A program made the position numbers and the translations under genes. From Planctomycetota bacterium (GTDB lineage: Bacteria > Planctomycetota > JAMOSO01): 19,390 nucleotides of DNA. The notes beneath the pieces were generated by a model. That model was not told where the DNA came from, did no database searches, and saw only the letters and a list, made by a program, of their open reading frames with translations. Positions 6,376 through 15,659 of the stretch are shown here, in pieces. The DNA lies in contig JAMOSO010000006.1 of NCBI GenBank assembly GCA_027063065.1, positions 1 through 19,390 of the forward strand, written 5' to 3'. Within the stretch, counting starts at the first letter, position 1. Every line of letters starts with the position of its first letter.

Positions 6376-9300
6376 ATGCAATTGATCTTAAAAACAACCA
6401 TGTTGATATGCACTTTTTTATGTGTAGTCCCAGTTTATGCTGCAAACAAACTATCCTTAGACATAAATTTTGAATATAACCTAAAGCCACAAGGTAAGGT
6501 AAAAGGCGGTGTAATCACTAAAATACAATCTTCAGATTGTCTTATTTATGACCGAGATAGAAATGGACAATTTTTACATTTTAATGGCGTAAGTGATAAC
6601 TTGTTAATTGATTTAACAGATGAATCTGTTAACGCTTTTAGCCAATCTTTTACTTTTGAATTTGATTTTATTTCGCCGAGGTTGCCACAGGACAGTAACT
6701 TTGAACATCCTGGTAGATATTCTATAGAAGTTTTTTCAGGGTTGGATAAACATGGTAAAAAAGCCTTAAGCTTTTATTTAAATCAATACAATCGCTTTAC
6801 AGCATATTGGTTTAATACAAAAGGAAAGCGTTCACAAATTTTAACTACGTGGAATCATCCAGTAAACTATGAAGTTGCCAGCATACAACGTAATAAGTGG
6901 TATAGGGTTGCATTAGTATATAACAAGCCTGCTCATCTTTTAGAAGTATATCTCGATGGCGAAAAAATGGGGCAAGTGAAAACGTCTGGCAACTTAGCTA
7001 CTATTAAGCAGTTACGTTTTGGAGGTAATCTTAGCGGTAATGTAAAAGGTAGGTTTAGTGGTGGTATAGATAATGTATCTTTATCAGCTCGTATTTTGCA
7101 CAACACACGAACAAATTCTGTCGCGTGTAAAAAATCTTGGCAAAGGTTGCACAAGTTAGGAAATAAAAAGTTAAAATCATTTTTGATGGCAGAAAAACCA
7201 GAGTGGGCAAATAATCATCCGCGTATGATGTTAACTCCATCACGTATAGAGCAAATGAAAGCTAATTTAAAGTTGGGCAAAGGTCCAGAATTAGTTAAGC
7301 AATTAGTAGCTCGCTGTGATGCTATGTTAGATAAAACAGCTCCAGAATATTATAAAGAAATTCCAGTACAATCGTGGGGATTTAAGAGCATTGTCAATCC
7401 TTTAGAGTTTGCTCTTGCTACTATAATTACGGGTGATCAGAAATATGCAAAACGTCTTACTGAAATTGTTATGGATTATATCGAAAAACGAGGTTTCTAT
7501 GATGTAATTCAAGGAACTTATTCTTCTGGAGAGGGTTTAGTACGTCAAATGATGGTAGTTACGCTAGCTTATGACTGGTCGTATGACTATTTTACGCCTG
7601 AACAACGTCAAAAATTGCGTCTATTCTTTTTGAATATTGCCAATGGAACATATACGTTTTTTCAAGGCGATGATGCATTGCAAATAAAAGCATCGTCTTT
7701 AAAGTCTTGGGTTGCTAATTGGACTGCTATGTCAGTAGCCACTCTTGGGTATAGTTCTCTAGCTATTATGGGTGAGACATCTGCTAAAACAAAATTATGG
7801 TTAGATTATGCCATTTTTAGAGCTACTCAATATGGTCTTTTTGCTATAGGTATGGATGGTTGTTTTCATGAGATGACAGATTACTTTGCTTATGGTGGTG
7901 GACATATAATCCCATTTATGGATTCTGTTTATACCGCTGGTGGTGATGACTTATTAATGGCCTCAAATTTTGCTAAATATACAAATTTTTTACCTTATGT
8001 TATATATCCATACAGTAAAAAAACTATGGCATTAAAATATGCTCGTCAAGGGCTTACTGGTCTTAATGGTACAAACTCATATTTAATTGCTTTTTTAAAT
8101 AAAAAATTACATACGCCTCAATCCCTATGGTGTTGGCAACGATTGCATGAAAATATGAGTTATGATAAGAAATGGGATATCTTATCTATTATTTGGTTTC
8201 AGCCTAAAAAGCCTACATTAGAATCACCAAATTTACCATTATCTAAATGGTTTAAGAGTGAAGGGGTTGTGGCTTTTCGTTCTGATTGGACAAAAGATGC
8301 AATAGCGGGCATATTTATGGCGTACCCTGCAAAGATGGCAGCACATGACCAATGTGATAGAGGGCAATTTGTTTTATACGGTTATCAAGGACGTTGGATT
8401 ATTGATAATGGCGGTCGTGGCAAACCACAAGAGGCATGGCGTGATGCGCATAATTTAATAACTATTGACAATAAAATTCCATTGCAGAAAACAAGGTTGA
8501 TGAGTAACTATCATCATGATGCGTTTATGACTAATTTTTGTGCAGCAGATAAGGTTATGACTGTTGCCGAGGCAGATTTAACTCAATCGTATAAATATGC
8601 ATATACATGGGGGCGTACAAAGCACGGAAATCATGGACAAGAAGATTCATTTAAAGATGCACAACGTAAAATTGTGTATATGCGTGAAAAACACGCACCT
8701 AATTATTTATTAGTATATGATAGTATTCAAGCTGATGATAAAGAGCACGAATATACCTTGAGTTTGCATACTGCTCCGCAAAATGAGGTTACAATATCTA
8801 AAAACTTGGCAGAATTTTGTCAGTATCCAAATCAAATGATGAAAGAGATAACTTATTTATCTTGGTTAAATGATAAAGACGCTTCAGGTAATTATCTATA
8901 CACGGGTAAACCTACTAATGGTAATCCAGATAATGGTTATGCTGAATATAAAATTAATGTGCCAGTTGCAGGCAAATACAATCTGTATGGTTATGCTTGT
9001 GCAGGTGAAAAACATCCAAACGGAATGGATTCTTTTTTTGTTAAATTGGGTCAACAAAAAACGGCTTGGGGATTTGCTAGTTATCAGTGGAGTAAAATCA
9101 ATAAAAAAGCTTATGATTTGCCTAAGGGCGAATCTACAATTACTGTACTAGCTAGAGAACCGCAGGCAAAGTTAATTAAATTAGCTCTTTATCCTGATGA
9201 TTCTAGTGTACCTTTATTCAATAAGCCAAATAATAAAAAGTTAATTTTTGTCGATATTAGTAAACCAAATAAGATTGTTAAAAATTTTGTTATTGGCACT

Positions 9301-9939
9301 AAAAAGGTCAAAGCACATGCGATTGAGCCAGTTAAAGCGGCCAATATGACATTATGGCAATTTGCACCACGCAATGGGTTTACTTCAAAATCTTTTGCTG
9401 GCCATATACGTTTGCAAGTAAAAGACAAGGCAGTTAAAAGTCAATTTCTTAACTTTTTCTACCCAAGAAAACCAGGCATGCAACAGCCAACTAAAACGCA
9501 GTTAGACGACAATACTACTTTGGTAAAATGGCAAGATTGCCAAGATGTTATTTGTATGAATCCAGATAAACAAATTAATACTCAAGGTATAAGTAGTGAT
9601 GCTGATTTGGTTGTAGTTAGAAAACAAGGTGACTATGTCATATCGTTTGTAATGGTTAATGGTAGTTACTTAAGTGTTAACAATCAGAAATTGATTAAAC
9701 TTGTCGGTGGTAAAGGAGTGGTAGGTTGGGCGGACGATACCTTAACTATTAATGGAAAAGATGTTTATAATTTTGCATTTCATTTTCCAGCACAGCGACA
9801 AAGTTTTTTGAGCATTTTTGCCGATAGCAGATATTTAAAAAACGTATTAGCTGATGGTAAAAAAATAGAAGTACAACATAGTAAAGATATCTGGCAAGCA
9901 TCATTTCCATTTGTTGGATCCAGTGTTTTAAAATGGTAA
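6376..9939 (+). CDS. Exported LamG plus heparinase II/III-like polysaccharide-active protein
   Basis: This 1187-residue protein starts with a signal peptide: K6, a hydrophobic run at about 7-20, and cleavage probably after VYA at 22. Residues about 28-240 look like a LamG/concanavalin A-like jelly roll (LHFNGVSDNLLIDL, KWYRVALVYN, FSGGIDNVSLSARI). Residues about 275-620 look like the helical toroid of heparinase II/III and alginate-lyase-type enzymes (HPRMMLTPSRIEQM, LAYDWSYDYFTPEQR, NWTAMS). Residues about 625-800 match the heparinase II/III beta-sheet domain, with H657 in HDQCDRGQF, then WIIDNGG and AHNLITID. Residues about 855-940 resemble an inserted sugar-binding beta-sandwich. This architecture suggests a lyase acting on an acidic polysaccharide in the periplasm or outside the cell. 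The catalytic residues and substrate are not certain. AGGAG at 6360-6364 supports the start. A GH31 gene follows after 44 bases. Confidence 0.8.
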   Translation: MQLILKTTMLICTFLCVVPVYAANKLSLDINFEYNLKPQGKVKGGVITKIQSSDCLIYDRDRNGQFLHFNGVSDNLLIDLTDESVNAFSQSFTFEFDFISPRLPQDSNFEHPGRYSIEVFSGLDKHGKKALSFYLNQYNRFTAYWFNTKGKRSQILTTWNHPVNYEVASIQRNKWYRVALVYNKPAHLLEVYLDGEKMGQVKTSGNLATIKQLRFGGNLSGNVKGRFSGGIDNVSLSARILHNTRTNSVACKKSWQRLHKLGNKKLKSFLMAEKPEWANNHPRMMLTPSRIEQMKANLKLGKGPELVKQLVARCDAMLDKTAPEYYKEIPVQSWGFKSIVNPLEFALATIITGDQKYAKRLTEIVMDYIEKRGFYDVIQGTYSSGEGLVRQMMVVTLAYDWSYDYFTPEQRQKLRLFFLNIANGTYTFFQGDDALQIKASSLKSWVANWTAMSVATLGYSSLAIMGETSAKTKLWLDYAIFRATQYGLFAIGMDGCFHEMTDYFAYGGGHIIPFMDSVYTAGGDDLLMASNFAKYTNFLPYVIYPYSKKTMALKYARQGLTGLNGTNSYLIAFLNKKLHTPQSLWCWQRLHENMSYDKKWDILSIIWFQPKKPTLESPNLPLSKWFKSEGVVAFRSDWTKDAIAGIFMAYPAKMAAHDQCDRGQFVLYGYQGRWIIDNGGRGKPQEAWRDAHNLITIDNKIPLQKTRLMSNYHHDAFMTNFCAADKVMTVAEADLTQSYKYAYTWGRTKHGNHGQEDSFKDAQRKIVYMREKHAPNYLLVYDSIQADDKEHEYTLSLHTAPQNEVTISKNLAEFCQYPNQMMKEITYLSWLNDKDASGNYLYTGKPTNGNPDNGYAEYKINVPVAGKYNLYGYACAGEKHPNGMDSFFVKLGQQKTAWGFASYQWSKINKKAYDLPKGESTITVLAREPQAKLIKLALYPDDSSVPLFNKPNNKKLIFVDISKPNKIVKNFVIGTKKVKAHAIEPVKAANMTLWQFAPRNGFTSKSFAGHIRLQVKDKAVKSQFLNFFYPRKPGMQQPTKTQLDDNTTLVKWQDCQDVICMNPDKQINTQGISSDADLVVVRKQGDYVISFVMVNGSYLSVNNQKLIKLVGGKGVVGWADDTLTINGKDVYNFAFHFPAQRQSFLSIFADSRYLKNVLADGKKIEVQHSKDIWQASFPFVGSSVLKW

Positions 9940-9983
9940 TTTGTAAAGAGATTATAATTTAGTAAGGAAGTTAAAAGATTATT

Positions 9984-12188
9984 ATGAAAAATTTTTCAAC
10001 AGACAAAAATCTTAGTTTAAAGGTAGATAATTATGCTAATGGTATTGTACGCTTGCAGTATGGTGGAATTGATGGGTATATAGACAGTTTGTTAAATCGT
10101 TATAATTTTATTGAAGAGTTGCCTGTTGCAGACAATAAATGGTCAGATAATCAAATTTCGTTATCAGAAAGTTTTCAATTAAAAATAGAAGATGATTTGG
10201 GTTTTTCGCTTTCCCGTGAAGGTAAAGAAATTTTAAATACTAAATCTGGTTGGCAGGCATCAACTGCTCCAACTGTTTATCAAAATAAAGGTTATAATTT
10301 GCGTTTGTCTCAACAAGAAGGCGAAAAATTTATTGGTTTTGGAGATATTGAACGCAAGAAATTCTTATTAAACGGCAAGGCTGATAGCTTGTGGATAAGA
10401 AATCAAGTTTCATATATCCCAGTGCCATTTTTTATGAGTTCAAACGGTTATGGTATTTTATTTAATACAACAAAACGTTTGTTTTTTGATTTTGGCAAAA
10501 CAGAAAGTGATATAAATTCTTTTAAGGTAGAAAAAGACTTTTTAGATATTTATATCATTACAGGTGATAACTATTTAGACATTATCGAAAAATACACCCA
10601 GTTAACTGGTAAGCCTCATTTACCACCACGTTTCACTTTTGGATTATGGATTACAGTACATACCGAAATTAGAGCGCATGAGCTTTTGCAGGTTGCATCA
10701 CAACTTAGAAATGAAGAAATACCTTGCGATATGCTTGCCTTAGAGCCGTTGTGGATGGAAACCTTGTATGATGAATCGGTTAATAAAAAATGGTCTGATG
10801 AACGATTTCCATATTTTCCTTGGGCAGATACAGCTCCAAGTACATTTATAGGTAATTTAAAATCTATGGGGTATCATTTTGGATTATGGATGTGTAGCAA
10901 TTATGATCATACATGGGAAGAAGAACGCAAAATAGGAGGTAAAACCATTAATGTTGAGGCCAATGATGATGATTTTCTAGGTGCAGAAAACATGCAATTA
11001 ATGGAGCAAGACGAACATTTTGGTCATGAACCAATGTTGATGGACAAAGTAACCGTACCCAATGAAGCTTTTTTTGAACATTTAAAGAAATTTGTTGATC
11101 AAGGTGTCGATTATTTTAAACAAGATGGCTATGCTCAAATCAATTTACATACCGATCGTTTACATGGTAACGGTTTGCATGATGATGTTATGCATAATAT
11201 TCATTATCAAATTTACACTAGACAAATGCTAGAGGGTTTCGAAAAGCATACTGGTAGACGTGGTTTTACATTAGCCGTATCGGGTTGGGCAGGATTTCAA
11301 AAATTTTCTGGAACATGGACAGGGGATACTGGTGGCGGTGCCGAGACTTTAGTGGCTATGTTGCAATGTTCTTTGCTTGGGCATTCTTATTCAACTTGCG
11401 ATATTGATATAGATGATATTGGCAGTGTTCATATGGGATTCTTATTGCCATGGAGTCAAATTAATAGTTGGGCATATTACAATTATCCAATGTATAGAGC
11501 AAAAAATCATAAGTTAATGGTTAAGGATTATGCTTCTTTAAGAATGCAGTTAATGCCGTATATTTATACCCATGCTTGGTTGGCTAGTCAAACATCTATG
11601 CCTATGATGCGCCCTTTATTTATTGATTATCCAGATTGGGAAGGTGCTTACGAAGTAAGCACTCAATATTTATTTGGTGATAGTTTTATGGTTAGCTCTT
11701 TTACATCTGAGGTTACATTGCCAAAAGGTAATTGGTATGATTTTTGGACTGGTAAGGTTTATCAAGGTACAGAACAGAAGCAAGCTATTGAAATACCTTC
11801 AAATAGGGGTGGGCATTTATTTTTAAAAGAAGGTGCTGTTGTTCCGATGGGACCTATTAATCAATTTACTGATGAAACACCTTTAACTGAAGTTGATTGG
11901 TTGATTTATCCAGGTGATGATATCGCAAAAGGTCAGTTGTATTTAGATGATGGTTGTAGCTTTAATTATAAAAATGGCGATATTGCGGTTATTAATTTCA
12001 GTTGTCAAAAGGATGCTAATGGTTTAAAAGTAGAATTAAACCAGACAGGCGACTACCAACATAATGTTGCTGTGCATAACTTAGAAATAGTCGGATATGA
12101 TGCTGATGAGATTGTGATTAATGGCAACACTTTTGTAACAGAGCAGGGCAAATACGGTAAGATAGTAAAAAATGTAAAGTTTAATTAA
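9984..12188 (+). CDS. Glycoside hydrolase family 31 alpha-glycosidase
   Basis: The 734-residue protein has the GH31 layout. An N-terminal beta domain (about 1-205) has a GFGDIERK block. The catalytic barrel follows, starting near PPRFTFGLWI (214-223). The nucleophile lies in DYFKQDGY (D381) and the acid/base in WTGDTGGG (D448). A C-terminal beta domain starts near 565 (LFGDSFMVSSF, GNWYDFWTG, GGHLFLKEGAVVPM). GH31 enzymes release alpha-linked glucose, xylose, galactose or related residues with retention of configuration. The QDG nucleophile context differs from the common KTD or WID-type contexts, so specificity cannot be read off. There is no signal peptide, so it acts in the cytoplasm on imported oligosaccharides. 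AAGGA (9964-9968) is 15 bases from the ATG, longer than usual. It is the last gene of the glycan locus and is followed by a strong hairpin. Confidence 0.9.
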   Translation: MKNFSTDKNLSLKVDNYANGIVRLQYGGIDGYIDSLLNRYNFIEELPVADNKWSDNQISLSESFQLKIEDDLGFSLSREGKEILNTKSGWQASTAPTVYQNKGYNLRLSQQEGEKFIGFGDIERKKFLLNGKADSLWIRNQVSYIPVPFFMSSNGYGILFNTTKRLFFDFGKTESDINSFKVEKDFLDIYIITGDNYLDIIEKYTQLTGKPHLPPRFTFGLWITVHTEIRAHELLQVASQLRNEEIPCDMLALEPLWMETLYDESVNKKWSDERFPYFPWADTAPSTFIGNLKSMGYHFGLWMCSNYDHTWEEERKIGGKTINVEANDDDFLGAENMQLMEQDEHFGHEPMLMDKVTVPNEAFFEHLKKFVDQGVDYFKQDGYAQINLHTDRLHGNGLHDDVMHNIHYQIYTRQMLEGFEKHTGRRGFTLAVSGWAGFQKFSGTWTGDTGGGAETLVAMLQCSLLGHSYSTCDIDIDDIGSVHMGFLLPWSQINSWAYYNYPMYRAKNHKLMVKDYASLRMQLMPYIYTHAWLASQTSMPMMRPLFIDYPDWEGAYEVSTQYLFGDSFMVSSFTSEVTLPKGNWYDFWTGKVYQGTEQKQAIEIPSNRGGHLFLKEGAVVPMGPINQFTDETPLTEVDWLIYPGDDIAKGQLYLDDGCSFNYKNGDIAVINFSCQKDANGLKVELNQTGDYQHNVAVHNLEIVGYDADEIVINGNTFVTEQGKYGKIVKNVKFN

Positions 12189-12215
12189 TTTATAAAGAGT
12201 TATTACAATGTTTTA

Positions 12216-12254
12216 ACAATAAGCCACTTAATAATATATTAAGTGGCTTATTGT
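12216..12254 (+). terminator. Hairpin terminator ending the glycan locus
   Basis: Arms 12216-12233 and 12237-12254 pair perfectly over 18 bases around a three-base loop; the core is AAGCCACTTAA against TTAAGTGGCTT. It begins 27 bases after the GH31 stop. The following bases are AT-rich but not a pure T run, so it may work as a terminator in both directions or as a 3' stabilising hairpin. Confidence 0.7.
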
Positions 12255-12363
12255 ATTTATTACTCACTTAAATAAATTGATTTTAAAAAATTAGCTAAAA
12301 ATCGTTAGCTTATATTTAGTTTTAATAAAAAAATAGTACAATACTTATTTTAAACTTAAACTC

Positions 12364-12402
12364 AAAGGGCAGAAGTTGTATAAGCTTATATTTATATAAC
12401 TT
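12364..12402 (+). promoter_or_regulatory. Structured leader of the EF-G gene with possible 7-codon leader ORF
   Basis: The EF-G ATG at 12416 has no Shine-Dalgarno sequence in the preceding 15 bases. Instead, AAAGGG (12364-12369) lies six bases before a TTG at 12376 that opens a short frame, M-YKLIFI, ending at TAA 12397-12399. The same stretch folds as a hairpin: 12373-12383 (AAGTTGTATAA) pairs with 12392-12402 (TTATATAACTT), with one G-U pair and an 8-base loop. Translation of the short frame would melt this hairpin, and its stop is 16 bases before the EF-G start. The hairpin alternatively could bring AAAGGG nearer to the ATG. The remainder of 12255-12415 holds only a weak -10-like TACAAT at 12337-12342. 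Confidence 0.35.
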
Positions 12403-12415
12403 TAGTTTTGAAACT

Positions 12416-14458
12416 ATGAAAAACACTAGAAATATTGGCATAATAGCACATATTGATGCTGGCAAAACAACCTTAACCGAACGTATTTTGTATTATACTG
12501 GTAAAGAGCATAAAATTGGTGAAGTGCATGATGGCACAGCAACAATGGACTGGATGGTACAAGAACAAGAGCGTGGCATTACTATTACAGCGGCGGCTAC
12601 AACTTGTTATTGGGATAAACATAAAATTAATATTATTGATACTCCTGGTCATGTTGATTTCACAATGGAGGTTGAGCGTTCGTTGCGTGTGTTAGACGGT
12701 GCTGTTGGTGTTTTTTGTGCGGTTGGTGGAGTTCAACCTCAATCAGAAACAGTTTGGAGGCAAGCTAATACTTATAGCGTGCCACGCTTGGTTTTTGTTA
12801 ATAAAATGGATCGAATCGGTGCAGATTTTAACGAAGTTGTACGTCAAATCAGAGAAGAACTAGAGGCTAATCCGTTGCCAGTGGCTTTTCCTGTTGGTGC
12901 AGAATCGGATTTACAAGGCGTTGTTGATTTAATGCATAATGAATTTCACGTATGGGATGCCGACAGTAAAGGTCAAAAATTTGAAATTAAGCCAATACCA
13001 GACGATATTGCCGAAGAAGTAGAAATGGCGCGTATGGAAATGGTAGAAAAAATAGCAGAATTTGACGATAATCTTATTGAAAAATACTTAGAAGGCCAAG
13101 AGATTAGTGTTGCAGAACTGCAAAGTGCTTTGCGTAAAGCAACTATAGCTAATGAAGTAGTACCTGTATTTTGTGGCACTGCTTTGCAAAATATAGGTGT
13201 GCAACAGGTTATGGATGGCATTAATGCTTATTTGCCTGCGCCAAATGAATTGGGTGATATTCAAGGTGAAGATCGCAAAGGTAATTCTGTTAGTGTACAA
13301 CGCAAACCAAGTGCCGATTTAGTGGCATTAGCATTTAAAACTCAAGTTACACCACATGGCGATTTGACTTATGTAAGAGTTTATGCAGGTACATTAAAAT
13401 CTGGCAAACGCTTGCAAAATGCTACTCAAAATAAAAAAGAAAGAGTTAATCAGTTTTGGCGAATGCACGCCAATGATAAAGAAAAACTAGATGAGGCTCA
13501 GACAGGTGATATTATTGCTATTCAGGGCATGAAATTTTGTACTACAGGCGATACTCTTTGTGATGAAGGCAATTTTGTAATTTTAGAGAAAATGAATTTT
13601 CCAGAAACGGTAATTTCGATGGCTATCGAACCTAAAACCAATGCAGACAGGGATAAACTAACAAATGCCTTAGATGCTATGCAACGAGAAGATCCTACTT
13701 TTAATGTGCATACCGACCCCGAAACAGGACAGTTGATAATATTTGGTATGGGAGAGTTACATCTTGATATTATTAAAGATCGTATTTTGCGAGAATTTAA
13801 AGTCGATGCAAATGTAGGTTCTCCACGTGTATCTTATCGCGAGGCAATTACAGCACCATTAAACGGCTCTTATACTTTTGAGCAAGTTTTAGCTGGCAAA
13901 GAACATTATGCCAAAGTAGATATCACATTAGAGCCAGACACAGATAATATTGAACCAACTTTTGTTAATAACTATCAAGGTGAATTGCCAGATGAAATTT
14001 TAACAGGCATAAAAGAGGCTTTGTTGGATTCTGCATTATCAGGCAATTTGGTTGGCTATCAGATGATAAATTTAAAAGTGATTTTAAATTCTATTGATGT
14101 GCACGAGGAAGAGTATAATGATGGGGCATTTCGAGCAGCTGCATCTTATGCTTTTAGAGACGCATTGTCGGCTGGCGAATCTAAATTATATGAACCTATT
14201 ATGAAATTGACCATAGAGACTCCCGCCGATTATGTTGGTGAGGTTATTTCTAGCTTAAATTCTAAGGGGGTAGAAATTAACGAGTCGGGCATAAAGGGCA
14301 AGCTAAGTGTGATTTTAGGCTTAGCTCCAATGAGTGAAATGTTTGGTTTTGCTACTGAGTTGCGATCTTTGACTCAGGGTCGAGCGAGTTTTTCTTTAGA
14401 ACCATCGGCGTTTAGGGCTGTTCCTGCTAAAAAAGTAGAAAAGCTTTTAGGTTTTTAA
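12416..14458 (+). CDS. fusA: Translation elongation factor G
   Basis: The 680-residue protein is a full-length EF-G, the GTPase that drives translocation of tRNA and mRNA on the ribosome. The GTPase motifs are intact: AHIDAGKTT (11-19), RGITI (53-57), DTPGH (75-79) and NKMD (129-132). Later segments fit domains II to V, including [10 protein letters not shown], a conserved EF-G domain III motif, and a C-terminal domain V region ending in [13 protein letters not shown]. The gene stands away from ribosomal protein and tuf genes, so it is not in a str operon here; genomes with such an arrangement often carry more than one EF-G-like gene. I therefore cannot say whether it is the main EF-G or a paralogue specialised for recycling. 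The start lacks a Shine-Dalgarno sequence but matches the conserved N terminus. The next gene, ribD, starts one base after its stop. Confidence 0.9.
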   Translation: MKNTRNIGIIAHIDAGKTTLTERILYYTGKEHKIGEVHDGTATMDWMVQEQERGITITAAATTCYWDKHKINIIDTPGHVDFTMEVERSLRVLDGAVGVFCAVGGVQPQSETVWRQANTYSVPRLVFVNKMDRIGADFNEVVRQIREELEANPLPVAFPVGAESDLQGVVDLMHNEFHVWDADSKGQKFEIKPIPDDIAEEVEMARMEMVEKIAEFDDNLIEKYLEGQEISVAELQSALRKATIANEVVPVFCGTALQNIGVQQVMDGINAYLPAPNELGDIQGEDRKGNSVSVQRKPSADLVALAFKTQVTPHGDLTYVRVYAGTLKSGKRLQNATQNKKERVNQFWRMHANDKEKLDEAQTGDIIAIQGMKFCTTGDTLCDEGNFVILEKMNFPETVISMAIEPKTNADRDKLTNALDAMQREDPTFNVHTDPETGQLIIFGMGELHLDIIKDRILREFKVDANVGSPRVSYREAITAPLNGSYTFEQVLAGKEHYAKVDITLEPDTDNIEPTFVNNYQGELPDEILTGIKEALLDSALSGNLVGYQMINLKVILNSIDVHEEEYNDGAFRAAASYAFRDALSAGESKLYEPIMKLTIETPADYVGEVISSLNSKGVEINESGIKGKLSVILGLAPMSEMFGFATELRSLTQGRASFSLEPSAFRAVPAKKVEKLLGF

Positions 14459-14459
14459 A

Positions 14460-15596
14460 GTGGCGGTAAAAAAACAATCTCCTGAATATTATATGGATCT
14501 TGCTATTAAGCAGGCTTTAAAAGGAAGGTATTACACATCACCTAATCCTTGTGTTGGTGCAGTGATAGTAAAAAACAATCAAATTATAGCTAAGAGCTAC
14601 CATAAGCAGTATGGGCAAGCACATGCCGAGCGTAACGCTATTGATGATGCCTTAAAAAAAGGTTATAAGCTTAAAGGTGCAGATATATATGTAACTTTAG
14701 AACCGTGTAATCATCACGGTAATCAACCTCCTTGTTCAGATGCTCTTATTAGTGCGGGCATTAAGCGTGTATTTTATGCTATGAGAGATCCAAATCCAAC
14801 TGCATTTGGTGGTGTTCAAAAACTAAAAAAAGCAGGAATTAAATGTGTAGGTGATATCTTAAATGAACAGGCGCAGGCATTAAATCAGCCGTTTATAACA
14901 AATATCGTCAAAAAAAGACCATATATTATTGCTAAATGGGCAATGGGATTAGACGGTCATATAGCAACTAAAACGGGTAATTCTGCCTGGATATCCTCAT
15001 CAGAATCTCGCAAAATCGTGCATAATATGCGTGCTATTGTAGATGGTATTTTAATTGGTTCTGGCACAGCAAAAAAAGATAAACCAAGCCTCACGGTCAG
15101 GGATGCAAAGGGTAATAATCCGCTTAGAATCATATTAGACAGCCAGTTAACTTTGCCTAAAAATGCTAAGGTTTTAAATGATAATTTAGCAAAAACTTTA
15201 GTTTTTTGTTCTGTGTCGGGTTTTAAAAATGTAAAAAAATATTCGTCATCATCTAATGTTGAGTTTATTTCTGTCGCAACCAAGGCAGGTAAATTAAGTT
15301 TAGACGCTGTTTTATCTTGTTTATATAAACGCAATATCAATTCAATTTTAATAGAGGGCGGTTCAGAAGTTCACGGCAGCTTTTTTGATGCAAATTTAGT
15401 TGATGAAGTATTTACATTTGTTGCTCCTGTGCTTATGGGAGGCTCATCAGCAGTGTCGGCGGTGGCTGGCAAAGGTGTGCGTTCTGTACAAGAAGGTTTG
15501 CGGTTACAAAATATGCAGTTTTGGCAAATTGACGATGATATTTTGCTTCGTGGTACAAATGGTTCACATCCATTGTGGTCTGCCCTTGATTTTTAG
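14460..15596 (+). CDS. ribD: Bifunctional riboflavin biosynthesis deaminase/reductase RibD
   Basis: The 378-residue protein has both RibD halves. The N-terminal deaminase has the zinc site H55-A-E57 with PC83 and PC92 (TLEPCNHHG, PPCSDA), and PNPCVGAVIV at 28-37. The C-terminal reductase begins near 150 with AKWAMGLDG, GNSAWISS, GILIGSGTAKKD and EGGSEVHG (299-306). It deaminates and then reduces the pyrimidine intermediate made from GTP in flavin synthesis, in the cytoplasm. The start is GTG, one base after the EF-G stop, with no good ribosome-binding site, so translation probably depends on ribosomes finishing EF-G. No other rib gene is present in the window and no FMN riboswitch was recognised. 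Length and motifs are normal for a complete enzyme. Confidence 0.93.
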   Translation: MAVKKQSPEYYMDLAIKQALKGRYYTSPNPCVGAVIVKNNQIIAKSYHKQYGQAHAERNAIDDALKKGYKLKGADIYVTLEPCNHHGNQPPCSDALISAGIKRVFYAMRDPNPTAFGGVQKLKKAGIKCVGDILNEQAQALNQPFITNIVKKRPYIIAKWAMGLDGHIATKTGNSAWISSSESRKIVHNMRAIVDGILIGSGTAKKDKPSLTVRDAKGNNPLRIILDSQLTLPKNAKVLNDNLAKTLVFCSVSGFKNVKKYSSSSNVEFISVATKAGKLSLDAVLSCLYKRNINSILIEGGSEVHGSFFDANLVDEVFTFVAPVLMGGSSAVSAVAGKGVRSVQEGLRLQNMQFWQIDDDILLRGTNGSHPLWSALDF

Positions 15597-15609
15597 GTAT
15601 AACCCTGAT

Positions 15610-15638
15610 TTAATACAAAGTCATTTTAATTATATAAT
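15610..15638 (+). promoter_or_regulatory. Sigma70-like promoter before the PpiD-like gene
   Basis: TTAATA (15610-15615) and a perfect TATAAT (15633-15638) are separated by 17 bases in the 63-base gap between ribD and the next gene. Transcription would start near 15645, giving a very short leader that still contains GAGGA at 15650-15654. Confidence 0.45.
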
Positions 15639-15659
15639 TTTCCCTAATTGAGGATTCCA

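Noticed and set aside
12416-14458. A tetracycline-resistance ribosomal protection protein instead of EF-G.
   Set aside because: The N terminus, length and domain V end match EF-G, and the neighbour is a housekeeping gene.
15400-15651. A + strand 83-residue frame overlapping the end of ribD.
   Set aside because: It overlaps the conserved reductase end of RibD and shows only Cys/Leu-rich shadow composition.
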